Notes: a model not told the origin generated them from the sequence alone. A stretch of 64,000 nucleotides of DNA from Otis tarda (GCA_026413225.1 CM048553.1:25792501-25856500); one strand, 5' to 3'; positions 24,801-39,215 are shown, counted from the stretch's first letter. Numbers and translations are program-made.

Positions 24801-26898
24801 GAAACACCTGCATGTCCCTTCTGTAAACATGTACTACTTTCCTGTGGCAACTTGGCTCATAATTTCAATAATGAACCTACTGTCATTTGACAGGAGTTTG
24901 GTTTGCTGCTTCGTGCATTGCATCTCTTTATTTTCAAGGAGATTTTGGAATGCTGATTTGTAGGTGTCTGTAATACAAGGTTGAAGATTTTTCACTCTAG
25001 TTTTCTCAAATAGCAGCTGTCAAATTACAGACCAAACAGAGACTTTAACTACATTTAACATAAAACCAAAGGTTAATGAGGCCACTCTGAACAATGTACA
25101 TATAGTAAAAAACCATCTAGTTCTGAAGTACTCACTCTAGACTCAGCACAAAAGCAAAGTGAACTTGTCCGAAACAGTCAGATAGTTAGCCCATAATCCA
25201 TGTCTAGAAATTAGTGAAGGCAAATAAATCAGGACCAAGTCCAAAAGTTGAATAAGTCAACAGGAGTTTTTCCTTTGGCTTTAGTGGGCTTCAAGTCCAG
25301 AGTTCTTGCTTCTATTCCTGCTAAAAAAAAGCATCAGAAACCCTACTGACATGAGTGATGCAGAAACTGATAGCAGAGTTCCTATTTCAAAATTAAACAC
25401 AAAAATCGTGTCATTTCAATTGGAATAAAATATCCGGAGCTGGATGGATGATGAGGATGCAAAATCATGACCACAGCCTTTAACTTTTAGAGGTTCTTCT
25501 GCCCTGTGTAATTTACAGCCCTGAAGTGTGGGGAAAGTTTACTGTCCTAGCTACTGGGTTACTGTGCACATAACTACTTGAAGAAATTTAAGCTCTTAAA
25601 GTCATTTACTGCCAAAAAATGTAGCACGTAGTCATGACATATATTCAGGGTTTTCAGATTCTGCACTTTGAAGTCATGCAATTCAAGTGGATCTCAAAGG
25701 ATTGTAGCATGTTTTATAATTGATGCTTTCTTTTCTTACTCATAGTAGTAATATATTCCTTACTTATTTCATGTTTTCTTGTGCCTGAAGAAGTGCTAAG
25801 GTATTGTCATTTAAAGAATTACAAAATACATTTACTTAGAGCACTACATTGCTCACAGTTTTGCAGATAGCGAGATTGATATTGTGAATAGAAATGCTTC
25901 TTTCATTTTATCAAGTCTATTAAATTTTAAACCTACTGCAATAAAAATAATTGACAATTTGTAATGAGTCATAACATTCATAGTTGCTATAAATGTTATT
26001 GAAAAAATGGAGTGAAGAAACTGCATGAGTGATAAAAGTCATAACTTATACCAGACTTAATTTCTGTATTCACTATAAACTCAGACTTTTATGGATCCAG
26101 AAGTTTTATCTGCTCTGTTCCAGCATCCTTTTTCAAGTGTTAGCAATATTGCAGCACTGCTGCTCCAAACACTGCTACTGTTGTTGTGGGGCTGTTCTTT
26201 GTGGATGTAGATTATTTTAGCTCAGACCTGAAGCCATTAGCAACAGATTAATAAAATTAAAAATCTAAGAGCTAGTGCTGTTGGAGCTGAGGCTTTCCTT
26301 GGGATGAAAGCTGCATGGAGATTTGGCTTGAGTCTGCAGATTTGTGTGTTTTTGAAGACTGTCTTGTGCCATGTTTATGTGCAATGAACCAGAGAGGATT
26401 GGAAGAAGAAGCATCTTGACAGTGCAGCCAAATTTTGACTCAAGCCACTGTCAAAAGCTCCTTGAGAGCACTGCCAGACATGGATCTTTCTCATCGTGGA
26501 GCTGAGAAGGACAGAGAAAACAAATAAGGCTTCTGGATGAGCCGACCAAAGATGTGTCTGCTGTTTTCTGGGACACTTCTAGAGAAACTTTGCAGTTGCT
26601 TTCCATCTCCAGGAGCTGTTAAAAAGAAAAATGTTCCCAGATCAAGAAAAAAAAAGTCACAATACCTGAAGTGAAATGGAAATAAAGACATTGTTTTCCT
26701 GATGTAGAACTAAGGGCATTCATAGCACGCAATTCACCCATACCCTATTTCTGAGAGGAGTGAGTGCCACATCCTCACACGGAGGAAGTGAACTTCCTCT
26801 ATGTGAATGTGAAATAATGTTCACAGATCTATATTTCTTTGAAAATTACTTAACATTAACTACCGAAATGCTGATATTGTATTATCTCTGTATCTCTT
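21878..26898. other. Intergenic DNA, one possible conserved element
   Basis: No gene or recognised repeat. The segment at about 23110-23380 holds more CpG dinucleotides than its AT-rich surroundings and dense homeodomain-like ATTA cores, so it is a candidate conserved non-coding element (inference only). Confidence 0.45.
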
Positions 26899-26958
26899 GA
26901 TGGTTGGACTTGTTGATCTTGCAGGTTTCTTCCAACCTTAAAGATTCTATGATTCTGT
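26899..26958 (+). mobile_element. CR1 3'-end fragment
   Basis: Very short copy: gttggacttgttgatctt, then ttccaacctta and the tail GATTCTATGATTCTG. The 3' end is well preserved; everything upstream is absent or unrecognisable. Confidence 0.8.
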
Positions 26959-29900
26959 AAATGCACAATTTTTTTTTTTTTTATAATTTTTGGCCTCAGT
27001 ATGGCAAGGAGTCCGTAAGTTCTGGTTAAATAAATGTTAAAAAGTATTCTTTTAAATGGGTTTGAATATGCTGCATTTCGATGCTTTTGCATCTTCAGAC
27101 AAGAAGAATAGAAGTCCTGATTAAGTTTTTCTTTTGCTCAACATCTTAAATATTTTCATCAGACATCTTTTTAGTGATCCTCTTTCCAACATAAGCATTT
27201 TCAGACTGCCTATCTTTCTCAGAAGGAGGAATTAATTCTTGTTTTCTCAATTCCAGTGAGAAAACTCATGTCTTTAGCATATTTCTTGCAAAAGACAAAG
27301 CCAGACTCAACTTCAGGATAGTCAGCCTGCTCAGCTCAGGTCTGCCTTCCGAGGAAATCCCAAATGGGCAGTGCCACATGCTGAAAGGGATGAAGGGCCT
27401 GCAAAGGGTGGTCACTCAGACAGAACTGTGCCAACTGCTGCCTAGTACCCAATGTTATTTTCCTGTATCCCCTTTTAGAGGCTTCTCCTTTCTTTGCTGG
27501 TGTTATTTGTCCTTTGAATCACTTTATAAGCACCATGTGCCTTCCTTTAAGACTGATGATACTTACATTTAGTGACTAATTAAGCATTTTAAATCTCTGT
27601 TGAATACTTTGGCTCCTTCAGAGTTCTTGGCGATGTACTAATTGCTCTGAGGAATATATGGAAGAGGAGGAGTAAGCCCAGTGGCAGTATGTCTCTGATT
27701 GATAGAAAACCATCTGCCATCTCAGAGCATTCCCTGAAACTCCTCAGTAACCCACAGACCAATAGATTCTTCCGTCATCCTGCATCCAGCAGATTTGCAT
27801 CATTTTTTGCGTGTTCATATCTGCCATTGTTTGCCCTGCAAAATCTATTTTAGCTCCTCCAATTTCCCTTTAAGATATTGCCGGTTAAAATTTATGTCTC
27901 TTTTTAGTAGAATTTGTATGCTTGCCTGTTGACAGAGAAGTACAAGACCTCTGAGCATATGAGCTGTCAGAACATCAATGGATGTACCACATTTTCCCAC
28001 TGGAAGTTTCTACAGCAAGACTGGTTGCGTTTCCAAAAACATATTTATAGCTTTGTCTCAGAGTTTGTTGTCCTGATGCAGAAAAAAAAATTAATGTAAT
28101 TCTGTGGCCTGTGTTGTGAATAAAGCCTTATTTTAAAATCATAGTTATACCCTTGAATCTAAAATGGATTTTCTGGTTGTATTAGGTTGTATTTGGTGGC
28201 ATTTTGTGAACATACTTCAAACACTCACATTCACAAATCTTATCTCTTACACCCCTGAAAAGCTGCTACTAACTTTTTCTATAATGGTACTTTGAGGTAT
28301 TCTCCTAACAGGTTTTGATGTAGTTTGCATGATTCCTTACAGAGCCTATGACCTACCTAATAACTCTTTTCTTCCAGGAAAAGCCCAACCAACCTCTTCT
28401 GCTTCTTTGTATCTCTCCAACCAATATCAAAAACACGTTACAAGAGTGATCTTTTTCGGCATGCACCAAACAGCCCACCTGTGTATTAGAAGAACCAGAT
28501 CAGGGAAAGCTTGGAACACTTCTCTTCGCTACTTTGCCAGTGACTTGTAACTTCAGAAGAAGATCTAATATTTGAGATTTTGATATTTTAAGGTGTTTTT
28601 CTTTCAACTTGCAGGACTGCGCACTGAAAAGTAGGACTAGTAAGGGCCTGTCTGTGTTGAAAATGAATTGCTCAAAAATTGAATGTCTAGTTGAAATTTA
28701 TTTTTATACTTTATTGATATAAACGGATGACAGCAGAAATGACTAGACATTATAGATATTTTTAAAGTCATACTATGAGCTAAAGAATATTCAGGGCAAT
28801 GAATGTTGAACTAAGCTCCTTAGAAGCATTGAGGACTACCAATTATACATGGCTCTCACAAAACTGCCCTTGAGGTATTAGATTAAAAAGCCTGGTAAGT
28901 AAGTGTTCAGCTACTCTAAGTGGAAATATCCAAAGAGAGGAAGTGCCTTTTTCAAGAGTTTTGACTGCTTTTGAAACCTCAGGTCTACCTTATGATTAAA
29001 TATCAAGGGAAAAATACTTTCGGAAAACTCCTACATAAATCACTGTGGTATGAAAGCTGGCTGAAAGGTTTGCAGACTCTGAGGTGCTGTGTTAGCTCAT
29101 GGCTCCTCACCTTACCCACCACAAGTTGGATTCACTTGATTTTTGCACAGTGTTTCTAAAGGCTACTGCTATGTCTCTGTCGCAGTAAAACGTCACAGCA
29201 GTGAACACCAACCTAGTGTGACTAGTAGTGCATTTAGACATGTCCAAGAGAATATTTGTCACACATGCAGCCTACAATTGGGCTGCCAATGCAGTTTCTA
29301 ACCATGCTAACATGTACTGAAACCTGTCAGCAGTTCATGAAATCTGTTTATCCTTTCAACAGAGTTCTCCAGGAAATTGCCTGCCTTGTCTATTCTGTAA
29401 GGCATGTCCTTGCTGCAGACTTCAATCAGTGTAGCTACGTTGAGTTGGGACAGGGTATGTGCAAAATGAGACCTACACAGCTCTCCTGGACAACACCTCT
29501 GGTACCAACAGTTGCCATGAGTTGCACAGAGGGTCTACAGTGATTGTGCAACTTCTCTCTCTCTGTCCTTCACTGCTCCCCAGTCCTCTATAACACCAAA
29601 TTTGAATTTCCTGTCTTCACTTTGAACCCAAGAAGTTCACTGTGGCCTATAGTCTGCCCACAACGCCAGCTGTCCTCCCCATATCGACCAATTTCCAAAT
29701 GACAATCTATGTACTTTCTCCTATTCTGTGTCTTCTGTCTGGGGAAAAATGACTTACCAATAACACCCTCCTACTGACCCTGTTGTTCTTCTGAAAACCA
29801 TTCCCTAAAATTCTTTCCTTTGCTTTGACATTTTTAAAACCTTGGTGAATAGGAAGTTCCTTATGTGCCAAGACTAGTATCTGCCGTGGTGACCAGTGCT

Positions 29901-32900
29901 ATTTCCTCAGTTTCCTGAAGTTCTCAACTGTCTGCATTCATTTTTCTATAGTGCTGAGAACAATGAGCTCCGGTGACAGCTACACAACAGCATAACACGA
30001 AATAATAATAACTTATAGATAATTATTGCTTATAGAATAATGGGCCTGCAGTTAAAATAAAGGCATCTGTTAAGAAAGCTGAGGGGGAAAATGGAAGAGC
30101 TTATCTGTTTGGCTTGATTCTGTAGCGACTGGACAGCACAGAGCAGAGGACAAACATAATTTAGGAATATTTATGGAAGGATGACTATATGATGCAGGGA
30201 TTAGAGGTATGTGTTTTGATGGAATAGCTGGAATCCCTCAGATTTTTCTGGGGGAAGCTAGGTTCCTAGGAACATTGGGAGCCTTGTTGACTAAGTTCAC
30301 TCTTGCTACTGCCTAGTCACCATTTCTGACTACAGATCTCACACTCGAGCACCTTGTGCAAGCATTTTTGTAAGCAGACACTGCTACAAGCCCAGCTCTG
30401 CACCATGAGCAGAATTGTACTCTATGGTTCCTTCTCCATAGGTGCAGGGTATAGAGACAAAACAGAGGTGCTTCATTTCAAGAAGTAGAAGACTAAGGTC
30501 AAACTGTGTTATAAAGTGGAAATTGGACATAGAAAAGAAAAAAAAGGTGTATGACTGAAAATGCATGAATGAGACATCTCATCAGAGGAACTTGTGTTAC
30601 CCTAGAGGCCCAACATGTCTGAGATGTCTAACTGGGACAGGCAGGGAGGACACAGGATGTACAGAAAATCCATACATTTCTGGAGGGGCAGCAGCTGGCC
30701 AGGGTACAACAGGACATCTGACAGTGCTAGATATGCCTTGTGTGATAAACAGTAGACTTGCTTTCTTTTTCTAGACCTCAATTTTGTGTGTTAAGCAAAC
30801 AGGAGGCTTTACAGAAAACACAGACCTTTCTGTGAAATTGCTTTGACAATGAGGTTTTTAATCCACTAGTATATTGCCATCTTCTTTGATGACTGCTGTT
30901 TCATGTGTCAACCATTAAAATGCAATTTCAGGATGTTGTGATTTTTAGTTGAACAAAATATCTATGATACTGTACATAGCATCCTATGTTTATATGCCCA
31001 GTTAAAAAGTAACATATGCTCGCTATAGCTTTTTATATCCACTCATATCTTCCATTCTGTTCAGAAACTTTTTCAAAAAATACTATTTTTCTGTAGGATA
31101 ATCATTCAAAACACTTCACTGAAGCTGCTGGATGTGACAAATTGCTTCCACGACAAACGATGGGACCATTAAATGCTTCCTTGTTTAGCAATAGCTGTAA
31201 AAATGGGAAGCTTAGCTTCATGCAGGTTTAAGCAGAGGCTCAGGCAGCTGATTGAACAGATTGTTTTAGGGACCTGACATTGAATATAAAGGCAAAAGAT
31301 TTTGATTTCTTTTGCTCTGTGTGTATCAGTGTATGTACAGAAGTGGCAGAAGAAGCAGAGAAAGAGTGAGAAACTGAAGAAGACATCCAGAGAAGATGCA
31401 GTGATGGCAACCTGGAAGCAGATGAGAGATGGAGAAAGAGTAACTGCAACTTTTTGCGATAAGATATGGCTGAAGGAGTCATAGACTTAGGAGCAAAGGA
31501 GCTGCCTTGCTGTGTCCATGGAAAGAGGGTTAGGTGCACAGTCAGTAAGCTGGCTTTATTAAAATAACTTGAAGTTGTTTGATAAACTGAACTTATGTGA
31601 ATGAGATTGAGTAGAAATTCTTAAACCACATGATATAAACTGAGGCTGGTGCTTTCTAAAGGGAGTGAGAGAATGAATGCTGATCTCTGCATAATTTTAG
31701 AAAACAAAAGTTTAAATATAAAGAGGGAAGTTGATGTCCTCTAACTTTAGCTATGTGAAGTCAGGATCCATGAATAATCTCTAGAAATGTCACTTCACTC
31801 TCTCTCTTCATTGACTGTGAATGAAATTTAGGTGTTTAATATGCTAGATACAAAATAAAGTGAACAGGGAGCTAAAGTGAGGTGAAGATAAATCTCAGAT
31901 GTGTCTCTCACATATTTAGAAGGATAGTATACATTAGTAAGATCCTCTGAGTGAAGGAGTTTTATTTATCTAGCAAGGACTGATGGATTATTGTTCTGTG
32001 TAAAGGACCATCACTTTGAATGGTTTCTTTTTCAGGTTTCACTGTTGTGTTTGAGATGAAAATATATACAAAGAAATCTATCAGACTAGACACTACCTGC
32101 GCTGCATTGCCACACTTTGGTTTGTGAGAGGCAAGCATCAGGAAAAAATTAGGAATGATGATAAACTTGCAGACTGTCTTCAATATTTGTGAAAATATGC
32201 TTAGGAAAATGAATTTTAAAGATGCCGCTTAATGCACCCAGGTAGGTGGCCACATAAATGTCAGAGTGGGGGGAGCTGCTGGCAGGGCGGATGCAGTGCC
32301 TGAGTGACCAGGTTGAGTCACACCTCAGTCCCAAAGTCTTCCTGCCTTAGCAAATGGGACCGCTGCTGAGTCAGGCACTGCTTCTTGTGAATAAGGGCAC
32401 AAAATTTAATTTCATAGCTGAGGCAGGCACATGGGAAGGGTGTCCTTTACCAGCTTCTTGCTTTCCTCTGTCCACATGTGGTCATAGGAATGAGCTCACT
32501 GCTCTAGAGAAGTCCAACCTAGAGTGGCTCTCCTGTCGAAGGGCAGCCTTCAGGAGGACAGAGTTATAAGCAAATAGTTAAGTTTAAGTGATGAGAGCAA
32601 TGAGAGGAAGGCATATCTAATGGAAAATTAGAAAGTGCATTAGTTGGTCCTGAGATGGAGGGAACAGTGAAAGATTTCTTCTAAAAAATTAGAGTCACTC
32701 AAGATTTCTTTTCCCCTACATTTTAAAATCAATTATTCTTTCCAAGCCTTTCAAAACATGGTGAGAAAATTAAATTAGTAAATATTGCTTTTTACATCAC
32801 ATTTCAACCTTTCAAACTGTTTTTATAAGAAAAATATTTGCTAGAGTAAGCAGTTCTGGAAGATAGTTGCATGATTTATTTTTCCTTATTGTTCCATAGT

Positions 32901-35900
32901 GTTTCTGCTCTGCAGATATCAGATCAATGAACTAAAATTGTGTCTCATTTCACCAAACAGTTTGTGACAACAGGATGATGAAAAAAAAGTATTTCACAGG
33001 ATTAAGATCACTATAAAAAGCTCTATATTTTTAGCAGAGTCCCTTAAGATGTCCCAGAGGAGTCTTTGGACAATTCCAGAGGTCTTTCCTCTGCCTGTTT
33101 GTTAAATCTTCTTTCTGTTAACTTTAGGGAACTTATTGCATGAAGCATAAGGACTGCAGCCTATGCCCAAAGGCCACGCAAGCCTGCAACAGGTCAAATC
33201 CTAGAAGTCCTGCTATGTACATCCTCAATTTAATGTCACTGCTGAAGTCAGGGAGAACTTAGTCCCTCCTTGGACTAAGTAAAGACTTCAGGATATGAGC
33301 AATATCAGTTTCTGTCATTTGGCTCTAGGCAGGGAAAATTGGTATATTTAACAGCACAGCCACTGGATTTCAAAAAATAATAATAAGGGGCCTCGCTTCG
33401 TTGAAACACTTGGGAAAGGTCTTAGCTAAACTTTAAACAGGAATAAAAATTTGAGTGTTTAATGGCCGCTACATTGTTATATGAAGAAAACTATTTTATT
33501 TTAATTCATTTTAAATGAGCACCTTCTTTCTATGGCCAGATTAGTTTTCAAACCTGTGACTTCAAGCATATTGAACAAAGAACTGAACAAGGTGGGTATT
33601 CAAAGGAGGAATTCAGGTTATTGGAGTCTTTTTCATCAGCTACCTTTTCTTTGGGTAAATAAAAAGTGTTACTTAGCTTGAAGATTGTAGCCCTGTCATT
33701 TTTCCTTACAGTCTTGCTGCACCAAGGGAACAGCCTTCACAGGGAAGCTGGAAAGTGTCCACTTGTGCTGTTTGTTGCTAAAGCCATCAATCTTGATCAG
33801 AGCTGGCAAACACACTGGGCCTTTGTACCACTGTCTGAAATAATATTCTTCACTGATTGAGTAACAGAGCCATTTGGGAAAATTTGTCGGAGACAAAAAT
33901 CGACAGTTTTTCCCTTTGCCCCATTAATTAAAATTGCCATATTCTGCCTGTCAATATTTTCATTGAAGGCAGTGGAAAAATGGAGAGCTGCTTTCTGCCT
34001 AAGGACTTATTAGATCCAAGAGCAATGTAGTTCTGCACTTGCAGAGTGCTTCAGTCCTAAGGGTCTGTCCACTTGGCTGACTGTGAAGTCAGAAAACCGA
34101 AACATTTTTTCCTACAGCTTGTCACTGAGTTTATCTATCAATGATCCAAAGGCAGTAAACGTTCCCTACTCTTGGTAACTTTTGTGAAGTGTATCAAATT
34201 TGCAAAGTTTCAGGGAAAACCATAACTTGTCCTTAAAATGCCCTTCTGTTTTCGTTTATCCTGTTGGTTATGGAATAGTTATTAAGGCGTGGTGTGCTTC
34301 TCACATAGGCACCAGAAGATATGTTATCCTCTGGCATAATCTATAAGAGAGTGGGAAAGAAACGGAGCATTGAATATGCAGTTGAAGTAAAAAGGCACTT
34401 TATCCCCTTTTGCCGGGGTCCTCCCCTCTTGGTCCCTTCATCCCACCCAACTCTGGTGGTGCTGCTCCTACACTCTCCCTTACAGGTAAACTTGTGGTCC
34501 TGACTAGAGGTGAGGGTGAAAATGACCCCACTATCTGCAAGCAGACCACAGGTCAGAAGAAAATAGCAGGGGATTCTGTCGCAGAAGCAGCTGGACCAGA
34601 GACCACACTGCATGTGTGAGCTTTGTGACGTCTGGTGTTTCAGTTACAGTCACTACTCTGGGAATGAAATAGCAAAGCAAGAGCTTCAGCATGGTGGTTA
34701 GAGAACTCTCATTACTGTTATTTTCAATAACACTGTCGCTAATGTTTGGTGTTGAACCTGGTGGATTTTTGAAGGGAAGGGTGTTGCAAAGAGAGGGGGT
34801 AATTCTACTTCGTAAGACACCTGTATTTGCATCACTCTAAAGCCCTCTCAATGTCTGGCCAAATGAAACCTCCAAAGGCACGTGTTTCCCTTTGCCTAGC
34901 CATCTGCATTTATTCTATCCATCTCAAGGGACTATGTGGTCATTTGTCTTAAAGGCAGGGGAAAAATGCGCAACATTTTCTTCAGAATACTTGAGCTCTT
35001 GAAGTAACGTTAGCCTCGGAAGAAATTTTACTGGTGCAGAGGTGCTGCTTCTCTTTGCTAAGAAGAAAAAGGCAATTGTAAAAGCATATTTAAACCTGTT
35101 CTGCTGAAGACACAGTAGTGAATACTTTGCGGTAACAACCACATGTGGGTGTTGTTGCCATCTCTGCACTGACAATTCCATCAGCTCATCCATCTGGTTT
35201 TCTACTCGTGCTGCTCCATCAAACACCCTCTGTGTCACTGGCTCCAAAAACCCTGTCAGGTTGATGAGGAGATATTTGTCCGAGGTGTATCCAAGGGATC
35301 TCTGGAGATTTCAAGTAAAACTGCTGGGATCCTGTGGGGATGTTGCGCCTCACAGATGTCTTTTATCTGCTGTCAGACAACAGATGGTGTGTGTGTCTTG
35401 CCTTAAATAAAGCTACAAAGAGCTGCAAGAGCAAGGTGAGATTTGAAGTATTAAGTATTGCTTAGTGACTCCAGAGAGCCTGGTACTTTATTATTTACTC
35501 CTTGATGGTGCTCTGTGCTCCAACATACGTTTGAATGAGTTGGGAATCTACTCACTCTGCTTCATTTTAATGAAGCTTTTTGTTCCTGTGAGACATGACT
35601 TTCACCTCAGGTGCAGTGCTGCTATCCAAGTCTCTTTCCCCCCGCTAACTGCACTCAACGCGTGCAGTACTGCTGCAGAGTGTAGATCCTAATCTAACTA
35701 TCTCCAGCATGTAGAATGTGCACTTACCATTGCTTGGTCGAATCATTGGGAACAGGAATCCAGGTGAGGAAGTTTGTCTCTGAAGGCCCAGGTGGGTACA
35801 GGAAAAGGCGAGATGGCTTGGACACAACGCTCCATGTGTTTGAAGTGGATTTATTTTCTGTGAGGAATTTATCCCAGATTGTTTTACAACGTCTGCTTCC

Positions 35901-36490
35901 TGTTCTGCCAGCTCAATGCTTTGAGGCTGAGCCTATGAAATAAAAGATTTTAATTTTTATGTGTGTTTTTATTTCCTCGCAAAACCTGCAATACGTTTTT
36001 TTCTTCTCCCTGATCTCATTTGTATCACTGGTGCTTTTCCCTGATGGCAACCAGAAGCCTTATATAAGGCGGCAAGGCCCTCCAGGATTCAGCACCCGAA
36101 CAGAAGTGCCGGTGCCTGTTCCCACCTGTTTGGGAACAGCGCAGAAATTGCTCATGGATACATTTGCCCCCCATGCAGCAAAGCAAGTATTCAAGGGGAG
36201 AGCTATTGCGAACATTGGCAGCTTGCTGAGCGGGCTGCTCCAGGAGCGGGGCTTGGGGGACCACGGCTCTGCCCCATTTTGCCCAGTTTAAGAGCTCATG
36301 AGCTTCTGGTGGAAATCCTGATTCCCACTCTAATTGCAGCTGTAGTTCCTCTTTCTTGAGACCGTGGCTGCAGTTCTTTTCTTTACCTTACCCTAGCTCT
36401 CTCTTTAGGTATCCTTCTCCAAAGTGAAATTCTTGTTGGAATTTTATGGGGATTGTTTCCACTCCATTTGCGAAACTTTTGTCCAAAATT
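26959..36490. other. Intergenic DNA, nothing recognised
   Basis: 9.5 kb of AT-rich DNA with only short open frames, the longest being 110 codons (35959-36291, + strand) with no recognisable motif. No LTR, CR1 or RNA gene recognised. Confidence 0.5.
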
Positions 36491-36520
36491 CTATTCTAGT
36501 CTAGTCTAGTCTAGTCTAGT
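36491..36520 (+). repeat. (CTAGT)n pentanucleotide array
   Basis: Five perfect CTAGT units (36496-36520) preceded by a variant CTATT. This is the first of three different pentamer arrays in a row. Confidence 0.95.
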
Positions 36521-36590
36521 TGAGTCTGTATTATGTTATTATACTATATAACAATATACTAATACATACTATACTGACATAATTTATTTT

Positions 36591-36620
36591 ACCTTACCTT
36601 ACCTTACCTTACCTTACCTT
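36591..36620 (+). repeat. (ACCTT)n pentanucleotide array
   Basis: Six perfect ACCTT units directly abutting the following AT-only array. Confidence 0.95.
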
Positions 36621-36758
36621 ATATATTATATTATATTATATTATATTATATTATATTATATTATATTATATTATATTATATTATATTATATTATATTATA
36701 TTATATTATATTATATTATATTATATTATATTATATTATATTATATTATATTATATTA
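36621..36758 (+). repeat. (ATATT)n pentanucleotide array
   Basis: About 27 near-perfect units of ATATT over 138 bp. It is the longest and most homogeneous microsatellite in the window and is likely polymorphic. Confidence 0.97.
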
Positions 36759-38956
36759 ATTATGGCTTCCTTGAGACACCTTTCAGAGCAGATGCACCCA
36801 ACCCAGACTCTGTTAAGGAATTCACCTATGAAAACTGTAACTCTTTTAAGGTAAACCCAAGTCTGAGAATCCTAATTGCAGAAACCTAACATTGCTAATA
36901 ACGTCTGGAAAACAACCCCCTCCTGTTCTTTCCTTTATAATACCTACACAAGTATTTTTTCTTTATTTACACAAGGCAATCATACAAGAACTTTCATTTG
37001 TTGTTTATTTTAATGGCAAGCACCTTTTCATCATGGATATTGTGTGTTTTGTAACCAGAAAAAGAATACTCTTTATTGTCTTACTTTACAAAATTTATGA
37101 GTAAAAGTAGTTGCTACTGTTTATTCGTAAGAAATGATGAGGGTTGGTTTTTTTTTCCCACTGCAATTAGAGAGATTTTGAGCATATAACCAAAATAATT
37201 ATTATATCAGTCTCCTGGCATTGGAGTAGGAATTTTCCAGTTTGGTAAATTGATCGAAAATATGTTGATAGAATATGAATTTCTCTTACCATTTTTAATG
37301 AATTTTATAGGAAAGTATAGTGATTTTTGCTTCTAAAATTACTTATTTTGTTATCTGTTATTGGTACATCTGGCAAAATGACTCAAGGAAAAGCACAAGT
37401 ATACACAACTTCAGTTTCCTTGAACCTCAATTATCAGAAAATTCATAGAATACTCTTTTATCCTGAGTATTACCTAAATCATTGACAATCATTCTGGGGT
37501 CTGAAGGATACTGTCCCTAAATCAGAGACAGTAAAAGTGCTTGCAGCTTAGCCTGAGACCTGAAATTGATAGTAGCTTGATTTAATTCTGACCAGAAAAA
37601 GGATATATTGCTGTATCAGCTGTGGCAGCAGTAAGATTCGGCAGAAGGAGGGGGAGGCAGCATGGGAATAATAATAATTGTGAGACCCCTTTCAGCAATC
37701 TCCTTGGTTTCAGTGCTTGGAGGCTGCACTAATTTTGGTCCTCTCAGTCTGTTCTGAATCTTCAGTGAATTTATAACATGACTGTTACAGGGAGACATGT
37801 TTCAGTTCACCTTAGAGTGGGTTTTGGATCTGCCTAGAATTTAATACTGAAACTCCAGAAAATGGAGACAGTAACAAACTGCATACAGCCAATTAATGAA
37901 GTGAATAATTGAGATGGTCAATCTATCAGACCTAGTCTCAGCTTTTCGGTCCTGATAGATCCTGACTCTTTTAATCATCAGCTGCAGTGCTGTAAAATTC
38001 CTGTGCATCAGTGTTACAGAAAACAATAGTTTTTCATTTGTGAGTCCTGTTTTGCAGAGATTGGCAGTTGTAATTGTTTGGAACCATAGATCTGAAATCA
38101 TAACTAAAAGATTTGTAATTAGAACAATTGCTAAAGTTTGCATGTCATAATGGAATTCTGGAAACTGAGGTCTTTTGCAATAAATTATAGAACATTTATG
38201 TTAGAAATCAACCTAGACAGTGTCCAGACTTCATGTTAGTGGAAAATGAAGAATGAGTGGTTTGCTGAAGTCTTCAACTGGATGAAAAAAAACCAAACAA
38301 CTCCCAAAAAAGAGATTTTGAGAAATGACAGGAAGCTCACATTTTATTTTTAGGGAGAAAAATATGTTTCCAAGGCCCTACTACTACATTTCTACCCGTA
38401 ACTTCCAGATGATGGTGTAACAGATGGCTCTCTCCTCTTTGCTATACGGCTTTTCAGTGCTGAGAGCCTGTGGAACCCCCTTCTCTGTGCAACCCATATG
38501 ACTAGGATCTAAAACAACTTCAAAAGCTGATCTTGAGTGTTAGAGTATTAAACACCAAATAAAACATCTCAAGAGAGGTAGAGATTCCAATTTACCCTGT
38601 ATTTTTCTCTATGCTCATTTTCTGCCAGAACACATCTCCTCCATGGGTGATATTAGTCCTTCTCTTGCTGCTGCTCCCCTCAGCTCTACTGATGTGAAGC
38701 GTGTTTTACCCTTCCCAAGCATAACTAAAGAGAGATGTTCACCAGTTCATCCTTCAGGATGAAGGAAATTAAACACAGGACGTGGATTCATGTTGCATTT
38801 TCTCTGGAAGCCAAGCCAATGCCAGGGTCTTCCTTTCCCCCCTCCTTTCCTGCATTGCTGTTAACGATCTCCTCACTGTTCTATCCTCAACCAAATCTGT
38901 CAAGTGGCTGAGACAGATGAAGGAAAAAACCAGAATGTTTTTGGAGTGTGCAGTTG

Positions 38957-38977
38957 TCTATTTATTTATTTATTTAT
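38957..38977 (+). repeat. (TTTA)n microsatellite
   Basis: Short run of TATTTATTTATTTAT units. Confidence 0.8.
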
Positions 38978-39172
38978 AGAGGAAAGAATCATAATGCTAC
39001 AATTCAACCCAGGCATGCAGAAATGGCTACTGAGCTGGGAGAGGGAAGAGAGGAAATGCTTAAGGTAAGTTACCTAGCTAAATTACCATTAGTCTGGTTA
39101 GTAACAAATGTTTTTTCTGCCTAGATAAGGAGTCTAGCCTAAGAGGATATAGAAGATATATATATATATGTA

Positions 39173-39215
39173 TTTTGTCTTAGGTCTCCAATATACCTGG
39201 AGACCTAAGACAAAA
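39173..39215. repeat. Perfect 18-bp inverted repeat (hairpin) with 7-nt loop
   Basis: The left arm TTTTGTCTTAGGTCTCCA (39173-39190) is the exact reverse complement of the right arm (39198-39215). The spacer is ATATACC. A TA microsatellite abuts the left side. Either strand would fold into a stable stem. There is no terminator context and no surrounding repeat that I recognise. It may be a templated palindromic duplication or an unrecognised small element. Confidence 0.95.

Noticed and set aside
24880..24893. CTGTCATTTGACAG palindrome resembling paired MEIS/TGIF sites
   Set aside because: A 6-bp-arm palindrome is frequent by chance in 64 kb and there is no supporting context.
35959..36291. 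110-codon + strand frame with a plausible-looking peptide
   Set aside because: No recognisable domain, no start context or splice support, and a length within chance expectation.
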